The translations under genes were made by a program, and so were the position numbers. The notes under the pieces are model-generated. The model did not search any database. It was not told the origin of the DNA and saw nothing but the letters and a program-made list of their open reading frames with translations. Positions 1-11,056 of a stretch of 64,000 nt of DNA are shown in pieces. Source of the stretch: Ilex aquifolium (lineage: Eukaryota > Streptophyta > Magnoliopsida > Aquifoliales > Aquifoliaceae); NCBI GenBank assembly GCA_951799425.1, contig OX637391.1:46905069-46969068 (forward strand). The letters run 5' to 3'. How positions within the stretch are numbered: the stretch's first letter is position 1; each line of letters starts with the position of its first letter.

Positions 1-967
1 AATTAGTCACGTACATATCAGAAACTAGAAAGATGTTCTTCCTTCCTCTGTATAATAATCACCTGAAAAACATGAAGCAAATATGGTGAGTGTTTTATGT
101 TTCAGAAAGGCAGAATAATTTTTATGCAGAATTCTGGCTATTTGCTTGCCCATCTTTCTACTCTTCCTACTTTTAAACATTTGAAAATTTTGTGTTAATA
201 ATCAGTTGGTATAAAATTGGACCCTGCACTTGTATAAAATATATAGAATGCTATGAATCGCATGCAGCGTTAGTGGTCTATGTTATCAGCTGAAGGCAAC
301 TAAAACATTTTGAAAAAAATACACTAGTGCATTGACGTTCCTTGTCATTTATGCCCCTTTTTTGAAAAGCACAGAACTCTGGGTATTATACTTTAAATGT
401 CTATCAAATTGCCATATTCGATAGTATCATCTTATGCAAACTCTTGTTTCAAGCATGCTAAACAATAGTAGATGGATTTCTCTTTTGAGTTAGGGGACTA
501 GTTCCCTTACAAGTAGCATGTTAAAGAACGAATAGTTGTTATTTATAATATTGAGTGTATTTCCTTGAAAGAAATCACTTGCACGTATGACATTCTCCTA
601 TGCTGTAGCTGTTTTATCATTCAGATTTTTGTTTCAAGCCATTTAATGCCACAGGATGTCTTGATAGTATGCAAATACACACGATGAAATACACTCCGTT
701 CCCAAGTCACCTTGTGTCTGATTGACAATTTTAGTGCCTTATCTGTCATTGCATGTTTATTATTCTATACATTATTGTTTGTTTGGGTGCAAAATACACA
801 AACATATATGGTCCAGACTCCTGACACCTGAAACCAAGTTGCCCAATTGCTTGATCTCCAAACTGTTTTGTGAGATAAGGTGAAAATATCTGTGATGGTG
901 CTTTTCTCTAGTTGCCTTACGTTGATTTCTCAAAAAAAAGGTTGTCCAACTTTAAGAATTTCAACAG
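1..967 (+). other. Intron of MVD gene
   Basis: This stretch has no reading frame resembling the upstream MVD exons. It is T-rich and ends in a plausible acceptor, so it is read as intron. Its 5' end is outside the window. Confidence 0.6.
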
Positions 968-1638
968 GTGGCTTATACTTTTGATGCGGGGCCAAATGCG
1001 GTACTAATTGCACGGAACAGAAAAGTTGCTGCCCAATTGCTTCAGAGGCTGCTTTTTTACTTTCCTCCGCAATCAGATTGTGATTTCAACAGGTACTTTG
1101 CAGACAAATTTTATAGGGCTAGTTATACTTTACACCCTTAAATTGTACACTGATTCTTACTTCAGTCCCTCAACTAAATTTTCTTCCTTCTGTCTTTTCA
1201 ATAGTGTCAAAATATTGGACAAAAAGTGAGAGACTAGATACGAACTTTAAATTGTCATTAAAAGTTTATATATTGAACCTAATGTCTATCTTTGTTCTGT
1301 TAAACGATGGAAACATGTATAAATGATTTAAGTGTAGAGTTAAATAGGTTCCAATAATGGCATTCCCTTGGACAAGTTTCTATAATAGTTCTTGCCTTTA
1401 TTTTCTTCTCTCCAGTTACCTTCTTGGTGATAAGTCGATACTACAAGATGTTGGGGTTCAGGACATAAAGGATGTGGAAGCTTTGCCCCCACCACCAGAA
1501 ATTAAGGATAACACTACAACCCAGAAATACAAGGGAGATGTTAGTTACTTTATCTGCACAAGGCCCGGGAGAGGTCCTGTTTTGCTACCTGATGAAAGTC
1601 TTGCCCTTCTTTGCCCTGAAACTGGATTGCCCAAGTAA
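968..1638 (+). CDS. MVD: Mevalonate diphosphate decarboxylase, last two coding exons (5' part outside window)
   Basis: This enzyme makes isopentenyl diphosphate from mevalonate diphosphate by ATP-dependent decarboxylation, the last step of the cytosolic/peroxisomal mevalonate pathway. Exon 968-1092 follows an acceptor ending aacag and encodes [12 protein letters not shown] and then [14 protein letters not shown]. It ends AG|gtactt. Exon 1416-1638 starts after ctccag, restores the split Ser codon (AG|T), and encodes [10 protein letters not shown], then [17 protein letters not shown] and a C-terminus ending ETGLPK before TAA at 1636-1638. These blocks match the conserved C-terminal part of plant MVD proteins. 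About 116 residues are present of the roughly 420 expected. No earlier exon is recognisable in 1-967, so that stretch is intron and the rest lies to the left. The stop codon overlaps a possible further splice donor (see finding). Confidence 0.9.
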
Positions 1639-1708
1639 AGGAGGACTTATTGTTGTTTTTTTTTTTTACCTTTTTGACTGGACTACTTTTGATGTGTTCC
1701 ATTCTCAG
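1635..1708 (+). other. Candidate facultative terminal intron of MVD overlapping the stop codon
   Basis: CAA|gtaaag at 1634/1635 matches the plant donor consensus. The next 74 nt are very T-rich, contain a branch-like tttgactg and end ttctcag at 1708. Splicing would remove the TAA stop, keep the Lys codon (AA|G) and add 18 codons before TAG at 1764-1766. If unspliced, this is 3' UTR. Confidence 0.45.
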
Positions 1709-2104
1709 GCTGGCGCAAAATTCTGAGCCTGAAGTATTGCACTCAGATGGTCTCTTAGTGCGGTAGATGGAACTGTGCAATAATTCTGTGAACCTTTTCT
1801 GTCATTGTAGTTTGATTTCCATTTCTCATGTATCTGCATTTTTCTGTTGTGCAATCAGTGTTTATGTACGCATATTTGGTTCATGGCAATGAATAAGTTG
1901 TCCTCTTAAACCAAGCAGCATTGCTTCTGAGTCTTGTGAATTTTCATTAATAAACTCTCCGAGTGCTATTTTCACAGGCTATCCAATCTGGGGTTTTGTT
2001 ATAGATTGTTTGCATTGAGACCACTTTGATGCCATCATATCATGTTTGATGGGATCATATCATGTTTGAAGTTGGTTTTGTCAAACTCCACTATCCAACT
2101 CACC
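1709..2104. other. MVD 3' UTR and downstream spacer
   Basis: This is AT-rich sequence with possible poly(A) signals (aataa near 1780, aataaact near 1951). Nothing coding was recognised. Confidence 0.4.
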
Positions 2105-2112
2105 CCCACCAC

Positions 2113-2893
2113 TTGGGATGTTAATTAAATCGAGTCTTTTGAGCTTGATTATGTTTAGACTCGGCTCGTGTTATTCAAAGATTGCTCAAAACTCGGCTCA
2201 AGTTCGCCTATTAAGTTCAAAATATTATTCAAGCTCGGCTCAAATCGAATTCGATTTAAGAAAAAATTCAAATCCAAATTTTAACATAAATCTGAGCATA
2301 AAATACTTCTAAATCACTGGAAAAGCATACAATATTAATATATACAAGTTTGTCTATACATTGATAGTAGAGATCAATATATCTTAGATGAAGATTTTTC
2401 TATGGTTTGGATTAGGGAAAGCCGTGGCGGTGAGCAAGGGGAGAGAGACCAAGATGATTTAGAATTAAAAGATACCAAAATCATGGAAGGAGGAGAGAGA
2501 GAGAGAGTCTCTGGCACTACTGTGAAGGAGATTGAAAGAGAGAAAAAAGGGTTAGCAGGTCAAGGGTTTTATTATTAAAAGGAAGAGAGGGGGTGGGGGT
2601 GGGTATGATGATGAGTTTGGCATTACAGGCTTGTAATGGATAGACAAAAATATGGAATGAGCTATTTTTTTGCTTATTTTACTGATATAACCTTTAGATT
2701 TGTAATAATCTATATGTATATTATGTACAAGTACGAAGGCTCACAAATAGCTAGGACTCGACTTGAATATTAAACGACCAAAAAAAATTTGTTCAGATTC
2801 AGCTCATTTTATAATGTGAGCGAGCCTAAGTCGAGGTAAAATTGAGCCTTGTTTGAACCGTTCGCAAGCCGGCTGAATATTTTAACAGCCCTA
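2113..2893. mobile_element. Non-autonomous hAT element, 781 bp
   Basis: The left end reads TTGGGATGTT and the right end, reverse-complemented, reads TAGGGCTGTT. Subterminal copies of a ctcggctca/gagcc motif face each other from both ends. It is flanked by a perfect 8-bp duplication, CCCACCAC, at 2105-2112 and 2894-2901, the hallmark length for hAT. There is no transposase reading frame. The interior has GA-rich tracts around 2490-2600. Confidence 0.8.
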
Positions 2894-2931
2894 CCCACCA
2901 CATTTATTTTTCTCTCTCTGATGGCGATGCT

Positions 2932-3148
2932 CTCTCTATCTCTCTCTCTCACACACATACACACACACACACACACAGAGTTGAGTCGACGAAGAGCAAC
3001 CCTCCATCTTTCTCTAGTCGATCAGCAGATCTAAGATCTTAATCTCAGATTTGAGATCTCAGTGAACTAGCGAAATAAAAAAAAAAACTAGCGAAATTCT
3101 CACTAGCAAACCTCTCTCAGATGTCCAATTGAAGCTTAGACAGTAACA

Positions 3149-3184
<36 letters not shown>
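2932..3184. repeat. Microsatellites (CT)n, (CA)n and (CT)17
   Basis: A CT tract followed by CA repeats lies at about 2932-2978. A pure CT run of 34 bp lies at 3151-3184. Confidence 0.9.
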
Positions 3185-3186
<2 letters not shown>

Positions 3187-3814
3187 GTTTATATATATGT
3201 ATTATATTTGTGTGTCTGCTAAATCATACATGTCTATCTATATATATATAACAAACAATTTCTGAGGGAGAGGTTTTGAGAATTATTCTCTCCTTAGTTT
3301 TCAATTTTATAGAATTTTGAATTATTTAATTAAATTTCAAAAATTTCTTCAAATCATGTTTTGACACATGTTCTGTATAATTACTCATATTTTTTTCCAT
3401 TAATTACTCACCATCTACTTAAACTTATTTAAAAATTTATTTTTACTACCCAATATTTTTTTATCTAACTTTTTAAATATCAAAATGAGAAAAGAAAAAA
3501 TGATTAAAAACAAAAAAATAATGTGTTATAAGTCTCGTGCCTCACATGGGTTGAATCATTAGCACATCTATCTAATATTACAGTTAAGAAGTTGAATTTT
3601 TAACTTAAAAAAAAAATTTAAACAGTCAAGATTGATCCAATTTTCATTTACTTTGATCCAATTATACAAAATTCATCCCAAAAATATTTTTTCCACTTAA
3701 AAATATTAATTTTTTTTTCTAACAACTCATTCAATATATCAACACATTCTCCAATTTCAAACAATCACATCAATCTATACCTACCTCTTTGTTTAAAAAA
3801 AAATAAATAAAGAG
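3185..3814. other. AT-rich spacer
   Basis: Low-complexity AT-rich DNA with homopolymer A and T runs. I see no gene or defined repeat in it. Confidence 0.5.
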
Positions 3815-4484
3815 ACGACGTTCTAGGGCTTCTTTGTCAAGCCAAGAGAGGAGAGCCCAACCACTCCGACGACTTTTGTTCACTCTGACAACATTTCTTC
3901 TCTCCAGCAAGTCAACGGGAGATATTAGACATTCCTTATTCTCAGTTTGGGCAATTTTTCAACAAATAGCAAATTTCTCTCTCACAGGTAACCTTCAATT
4001 TGAAATACTTATGATATTTTCTTCTTATTTACATTATTTTTTCTTCAATACTTTGTGATTCTCAACTCTCTTTAGAGCTTCTCCTGTTTTAGGGTTTTCA
4101 GTTAGGGTTTAACATGTTTTAAACCCTAACAGGAAAAAGCAAAATGTGCATTTTTTTCATTCTATTTTCTGGCCCTGTTACTCAACCCTGTTTTGACAAT
4201 TTCTTCCTGTTTTTTTTGTCGGTTTTTTTTTTTTTCTGTTTACTGTTTTATTCCCGTTTTTGTTGCTGGAACCCTACTATTTTTGCTTACTCAACCCTAC
4301 TATTTTTTTTTGTCTATTGTTTTATTCCTGTTAGCGCTACTGCTTTTTTGTGTCTGTTATTGTAATTTCTATTTTTCTTTTTATTTTTCTGTTGTGTTAT
4401 TCCTGTATGAGCTACTACTGTTTTTTGTCTTTTGTTGTAATTTTTGTTTTCCTTCTATTTTTTTGGCCTTATTTAGAATTGGAA
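3815..4484 (+). other. Probable 5' leader and intron of the hAT transposase relic
   Basis: The sequence up to about 3985 resembles a leader exon ending ctcacag|gtaacc. It is followed by an extremely T-rich intron-like stretch up to the ATG at 4485. The open frames through 4144-4504 are products of T-rich composition (poly-Phe) and are not read as genes. Confidence 0.35.
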
Positions 4485-6210
4485 ATGAGTTTGGTGGGTG
4501 CTAGCAGTGCACCATCTACTGAAGAACACATAAGCAAGCCTCTTTGGAGGTACGTTACAAGATTCAAGAAGTTGAGTGATGGTGGGGGAAATATTTATTG
4601 GCAATATAATTTTTGCAATCAATCTATGAAAAGCTCATACACAAGGGTACGAGCTCATTTATTGAAATTTCTTGGTCATGGGATTGGAGCATGTCATAAA
4701 GTTACAAGCCTAGATATTGTAGATATGCAAAATTTAGAGGATGAAGCCAATGAAATATCGAGGAAAGTTACTTCGGCTATTGAAAAGGCATTCAACTTGA
4801 AGGCGCATGATCATTTAAATGCACTAATTGCTAGAATATTCTACTCTGGAGACAAACCTTTTCACCTTGCAAGGAATCCATATTTTGTTAGTGCTTTTTC
4901 ATTTGCCGCATCTAATCCTCTTCCGAGTTATTTGCCGCCGGGGTATAATTCTTGGAGGACTACTTTACTCCAACAAGAACATGCTAATATTGAGACATTG
5001 CTACAACCCATTAAAAGCACACAGAAATAAAAAGGTGCAAGTATTGTGAGTGATGGTTGGAGTGACTCACAAAGGAGGCCCTTGATTAATTTTATGGCCG
5101 TGACGACGGAAGGTGGGCCTATGCTCCTTCAATGAATTTGTCCCTTTGAAATTGCTTTCTATTGCAAGTACATGTTTTGCCTCGGTGCTTGTAATGCTTA
5201 AAAGATTTAAGCTCATAAAAGGTTCTCTTCAAGCCATGGTTATTAGTGAGAGGTAGAGTAACTATAGATAAGATGATGCGGGGAAGGCTAAGTTTGTGAA
5301 AGAGAAGGTGTTGGATGACATTTGGTGGCACCCTATTGATTACATACTTGCATTTACAACTCATATATATGATATGCTTACGGCTTGTGATACGGACAAG
5401 CCTCTTCCACGTTTTATGATGTGGTGCACAAAATTCTTGTTGATCGTTGGAATAAAAACAACACTTCCCTCCATTGCCTTGCCCATTCATTGAATCCAAG
5501 GTGATTTCTAATTCTTAAAATTTTCTTTTCCCCTCTTAATCATACACTACTTCTTACTTCTTTCTTTTTTTCTCTTATTTAAGGTACTAAAGTGATTAAT
5601 GGCTTCATGAGGACCCTACTCAAGTTTCCCTGGACAAAGATATGGAGGTTTCTCTAGAGAGAGTGAAATGCATAAAAATATATTTTTCTACTCCGGAGGA
5701 TTGTGAAAAGGTCCATGAGGAATTTGGAAATTTTTCAATGAAGTCCACAGAGTTTGGGGATATTGACTCAATCTATGATCACTATGAAATGGAAAAAATT
5801 GGTGGGTCGCCTATAGGGCAAGTGCACCTTTGCTTCAAAGTTTAGTTTTGAAGCTACTTTTGCAACCTTCGTCTTGATCATGTTGTCAGAGGAATTGGAG
5901 TACTTATTCTTTTGTGCACTCTGTTTGAAGAAATAAGATGACACCAAAACATGTCGAAGACTTGGTTTTCATTTATAGCAATCTTCGTCTTCTATCAAGA
6001 AGAACCCCACAATATATGCAATGAGAAACTAAGATGTGGGATATTGCCGAAGATGCTTTTGATTCATTTCAGGATGTAGGAGAGCTTGAGATTGCACAAC
6101 TTTCACTTGATGAACCGGAGTTGGAGGCCAAGGTCTTTAGTGCGGATGGTAATAGAGGAGGTAGTGGTGGTGGTGGTGGACCTAGTGGTGGTGAGACAAT
6201 TGAAGTTTAA
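4485..6210 (+). pseudogene. hAT-superfamily transposase relic (BED finger, DUF659, hAT dimerisation)
   Basis: The frame opens at ATG 4485 with a BED-type finger region (LWRYVTRFKKL, then RVRAHLLKF). The first Cys of the usual CxxC is Tyr (QYNFC). The frame runs to a stop at 5028-5030. It then continues with SIVSDGWSDSQRRPLINFM, the DUF659 signature, which breaks after about 5130. At 5299-5500 KVLDDIWWHPIDYILAF and, after a frameshift, ILVDRWNKNN and HCLAHSLNPR resume the catalytic core, but with the intervening part missing. A further exon follows an intron-like gap at 5500-5583. The C-terminal dimerisation part reads out near 5930-6210 (RLLSRRTPQY, MWDIAEDAFDSF), ending in a Gly-rich tail. 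It has stops, frameshifts and internal deletions, so it is dead. I could not locate terminal inverted repeats. Confidence 0.85.
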
Positions 6211-7970
6211 TGATCTTGATTGAAATGGGACCTTTTGTTTGAATGGGATGAACAATGTTTTTATTTTTGGTGTATTTGTAAAGGTTTCTAGTGTTGGATG
6301 CTTACCATTTTGATGTAAAAAATTTCAAATATGAATGTTGGATGATGATTAAATGGAACAAAAAATCTTTTTGTTATGCTCACTATTATTTAATGACTTT
6401 GATATTTAATGATAATGTGGTGGTATGGTTGTTTTAATATCTAATTTGATCCAAAAATGTTGCATTTGTATTATATAGGCTTATAAAATATATTTTTGAA
6501 TATATTTATTCAACGTGTCTGTGTCTTACTTTTTTGAAAAATGATATATCTGCGTATCCGTGTCGTGTCGTATCCATGTCCGTGCTTCATAGATTTCTAC
6601 TAACTAAGATCGCTGACCTTTTTCATCTCATATTTTTAGAAACATGCTTGCTGATTCTATTGTGTTTGCAACACTTGCGACGAAATTTGGAGTAGTGCTA
6701 TAATTATCAATTTTAAATACACTCTCAATAATGATGTACTTTTCGCTCATATTATGGGAATTTGTTATTTTTAATTGGTTGACATAAGCGATTTTGTATC
6801 TAGAAGCGATTTTGTATGATGTGTAATTTATATGTAAAACTTTTTTTGAGTTCATCGCATTTTTTAGAATTTGATTTCCATGAACTTTGTTTTTGGTTCT
6901 TAAATATGAATCTTTGTTTAATGTAAGTTTGGATTGTAGTCCCTATGAATTCCAGTACAATACATGTATGTGCTATGAAGAATGGCGACAACAATGCACA
7001 CAAAGAATTCGAAATGAAGATCAAGCTGGCATTTGGCTTTTTAATAATTATTTTTTGAGTGTTGCAAGCGTTCCGATTGACAAATTTGTGATAGCAAGAA
7101 GGTCATTTTCTTTTTGACGGAGCAAGAAGGTCATTTGAATTTTGTTTTATTTGAGGAAAACTTTAAGACTTTAAGAGAATGTCATTCTCTTTGGGTTCTT
7201 AATGAACAAGTGAAAGAGATATATTGCAAATATTATCGTTTAAACTCTCCTCTAATATGTGTAAAATTGGTGTTTGAATTTATAATGATGTTGTATTATT
7301 GGGTTGAATTCTGGCGGTGATGATATATTTTGGGGTTCTCGCGAAAGAATTGGTGGTATTCTGATGGTTCTGTGTTGGGCTTGGAATGGGCAACCTAATG
7401 TTATTTTTTTGTTTCTTAATAAACATTTTTATATGTACGTGAATTTTCATGTTTAAAGGAGTCAGCATATATAATTTTGTGATTAGTGAATCGAAAATTT
7501 TTAGTGGCTTCTAGTGACAAATATGGAGTTAAGATTATTATTATGCTGCCACTGTAGTGGATAAATGGTTGTATTGAGGCAGGACTGTGGCATGATGTGA
7601 GTCCGGTAATTGGTTTGAATCATGTTTTCTTGAAACATGCCTATACCAAATTACCAGCCTTTAAATTCTACGACCCTGTTTTTAAAAAATATTTTGCTAG
7701 AATTTTCTTTTTTCTCTGACTATTGTGTGTATAACATAGTGCATCAAAAGCTCTTTGCCCAATGTTTGTTTCTCTGCTAAACACAGTTGACCACCATATT
7801 AGTTGGTTACTCTTTTTAGTTGGGAGAATATTAATTAAAATATTAATGATGAATTGTTAGATTGCCTATGAATGTGCTTTAGTTTTCAATTTGAAAATTT
7901 TGATTGATTACAAAATTATAGATTTTTTGATTGGTTTGGTTTAAATTTGGATCTGTAGTTTTTGTTGTAA
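6211..7970. other. Unassigned spacer
   Basis: AT-rich sequence. Around 6480-6590 there is a cgtgtccgtgtcgtatcc-like tract that resembles the ends of some hAT elements, but I found no partner end. Short frames at 6887-7320 match nothing I recognise. Confidence 0.4.
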
Positions 7971-10420
7971 CTTGTAAAAGGTTAAAGGCACAATAAGTTG
8001 GCTATCGTGACGTGCCTTGTGATTAACCATCAAAAACGCTATTTTATTATATTTAATGATTGATTAATTGCATATTATTTGTGATTAAATGTGTTAAATT
8101 CCTTAATTTTCTAGTTTGATACTTTTTTTAGTTGTTTGGTTTATTTTACAGGTAAATTGGTTGATTTAAAGTAATAATGGATAAGACAAGTGAATCAATT
8201 ACTAGAGGAAGAATCACAATTGAAAAAGATTGAAGGATCAAGATTAATATAGGAAGATTTGAAGACGAAATAACAATTTAATCCTTATAAGAGTCGAAGT
8301 TAGAATAAAACTCATTTAAAGTTAGATTAGGAAAGTATTTTAGAAGATAAAGATTTGACACATCTTCAGTATTTTGGTTATAACTTTTGACTCCGATATC
8401 CGATTGACCTGATTTTTGTGGGGTTGAAAAGAATACTTCAAGGGATACAAAAGTATATTTCACGAAAATTTTGTGAATCAGCCTCTAACTATGCGAAATT
8501 TGATTTCGAATTCTGAGCATATTTTATACCCGCGCCTCCAAGACTTTATGCACGAGATTTTACCTTAAAAGACTTTTTTTTGGAAAGGAATTCCTCCCAA
8601 GGCTACCATAGATCTCCTACCTATACCTAGGTTTTATTTTAGTATAAATAAGGGCTCTCATCTATTGAGAGGATGATTATTATTTTTTTTTTCATCTTTT
8701 GTTTTTTAGTTTTTGTTTTAGTTCTATGACTTGTTAAAAACTCAACTAAAGGAAGGGAATATACTTTCAATGAAACACGATATTTATTATTGATTCAATG
8801 TTCTTTTTAATACATGATTTATTCTTTTAATTTAATTCTTGTAATTTAGTAAAGTTTTTGCTATGTATAATTTTCTTGATTTGTTGTGTCACGTACATCG
8901 AATGCTTAAGATTCCCTGCGAGTCAAATAACTGATTATACCATTCTTGAATTAATTAATTAGAATTTATCATAAGATAGTTGATTTATTATTTACAATAA
9001 AGTAGGGTTTACCTGTTATAAAGCTTGATTTATCAATGTTATCAGAACCGGACCGGGCATCGAACCGGCTAGGGGACTGGGTCAATGGTTCTCTTGTTCA
9101 ACTGGTGGGTCACTGGTCGGACCGGCCATATAATAAAAAAATAAAAAAATAAATATAATAAATATAAAACATAATAATTTAACTAAAAAATATAAAATAT
9201 GTCTAAAATGTATACAATTTATCATAAAATTAATGAAGTTAAGTAAAATTCACAATGACAACAAAAATCCCAATTCATAATCTCAAATCACAATCTTAAT
9301 ATATCACAAATAGACAATAATAGTACAATAACATCAATAATATACCATTTCAAATGCCCAATAATTAAACAAACAATATCAAAAAGTCATCCAATGTGCA
9401 GTACAACCACTATTGAGACATATGTGCAGTACAACCACAGTCCAATGTGCAGTACAACCACTATCACCATCCGCAAGCTTCAATCAACGGATTGTTCTTC
9501 ATCTCTCTTAGAATTGAACAAATCGACTGAGTAACAAAGTAGTAGTCGCCTCGCCTCCTTTAGCTACTGTTCTTCGCCGGAGAGCTCACCTGAGTTGTCG
9601 CCTCTGCCTGAGAACTGAGCAGAGCACTTCCTTGGTCGCCTGAGCAGCCTCGAATCGACGCCTGATTGCCGCCTGAGCACAAACCACTGTTTTTTCTAGC
9701 CTCGATGGACGCCTGAGTATTGTGTTCTTCTCACTTGTTCTTTGTCTTTTGTGATTTAGGATTTAGGGCAAAATGCCCAAATAAAATTAGAAATACACTA
9801 GTTTTTCTTTTATAGCCTTCAAACCGCCCGGTTTTAAAGAACCGTCCGGTTCACAGATTTTTCCAAAAATCGGCCGGTTTGACGGTTTTTATCCGGTTCT
9901 TCTCCTTATGCGGTTTAACTAGTCAACCGGACCGGTTGAAGTCCTGGGTCACGGTTGAACCGGTCCGGTCCGTTCCGGTTCTGATAACACTGTGACTTAT
10001 CAGACTCTGGGAACAGTGAATGTTTGTGATCTACAAGTAAATTTTTATATCTATTCCGATAATTCATTAATTATAGCTTTTGATGTTTTCATATCATCAC
10101 CGTTAAATATTTCAATTGGGATCACTCATCAGTTGATTTTTAATTGAGTTCGAAAACTGGATCATTAATAATTATTGTGTGAATTTGAAAGAGTATCCTC
10201 AATACTTTAGTATTTCAATTATTGTTTTAACCAATACACATTTCTTCTGTTGGATAAATTCTTATTCAAATAAATTTCGAAACAATTTTCTTTTATTTGT
10301 TTTGTGTCTCTTGTTTTCTCAATTCTCTGCGGTTCGACCTCGAATTTTCGAGAAATTTATTACTTCACACAATCTGTACTTGTGTGATCAATTCTAAAGT
10401 TGTAACACCTAGGTTAGAGA
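7971..10420 (+). mobile_element. Probable LTR-retrotransposon fragment, interrupted by a hAT element
   Basis: A TATA-like tataaata at 8643-8650 followed by a short leader-like segment, and ctctgcggttcgacct at about 10326-10341 followed by a short hairpin-like gaattttcgag, resemble the region just before the primer-binding site of large plant gypsy elements. No primer-binding site, coding region or target duplication was found, so the bounds are approximate. The insertion at 9034-9992 splits it. Confidence 0.35.
9034..9992. mobile_element. Non-autonomous hAT element with CCGG-rich subterminal repeats, 959 bp
   Basis: The termini are CAATGTTATCAGAACCGG and, reverse-complemented, CAGTGTTATCAGAACCGG. 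Many copies of accggt/ccggttt sit in both subterminal zones. It is flanked by an 8-bp duplication with one mismatch, TGATTTAT at 9026-9033 and TGACTTAT at 9993-10000. There is no transposase frame. A 9410-9470 segment contains repeated gtgcagtacaaccac. Confidence 0.8.
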
Positions 10421-11056
10421 ATGGGGCATTGATAGTAACAATCATTACAACTTTGCTAGTACATGCAAGTGTACTGTATAATTATTACTGTAAATGGTTA
10501 GTTTTATCATGTTGTTGTAGTAGTCTGTAAACAATTATGTTTAGGCAAGTTTATGATGTGATATTGAGTCCTGTAATTGGTTATGGTATAATTATGAGGT
10601 ATATAAATTTTTAAGATTATATTTCTTTGGGTTTCTATTTTTCAAAAATTTTGCCATAATTTTTTGAAAAAAATAGCATAGCCTAAATTGGTTTCAATTT
10701 CTCTAACTAAAATAAAAGAAGGAAAAATATTTCAAATTGACGACTTTTTTTTCGTTACACAATTCCTCTAGACATGAGTTATCACTAGTTTGAGGCCTTT
10801 TATGGTATAGAACCTATAAATTTGGAGCCTTTTTTAAGTTGGCACAAAAGGAAAAGAAGATAGGAGAGAGATAAACAAGGTAACAAAGATAAATACTATT
10901 CTTGTCATTTAAAATATAAAAATTGACAACTATGAACCACATTTCACATATTATACACACATCCTTACTGACTTAAAAAATACCTTCTTGTACTAATTGA
11001 CAAAAAAGATTGGTAGAATAAACTTACTTTTAATTTTCACACATTTTAGTTAGGGC
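10421..11056. other. Spacer downstream of the PHD/GNAT gene
   Basis: AT-rich. It may include the 3' UTR of the minus-strand gene that ends at 11057. No other feature was recognised. Confidence 0.5.

Noticed and set aside
4144-4504. Overlapping frames encoding Phe/Leu-rich membrane-like peptides
   Set aside because: They are explained by a very T-rich intron-like tract before the hAT transposase ATG.
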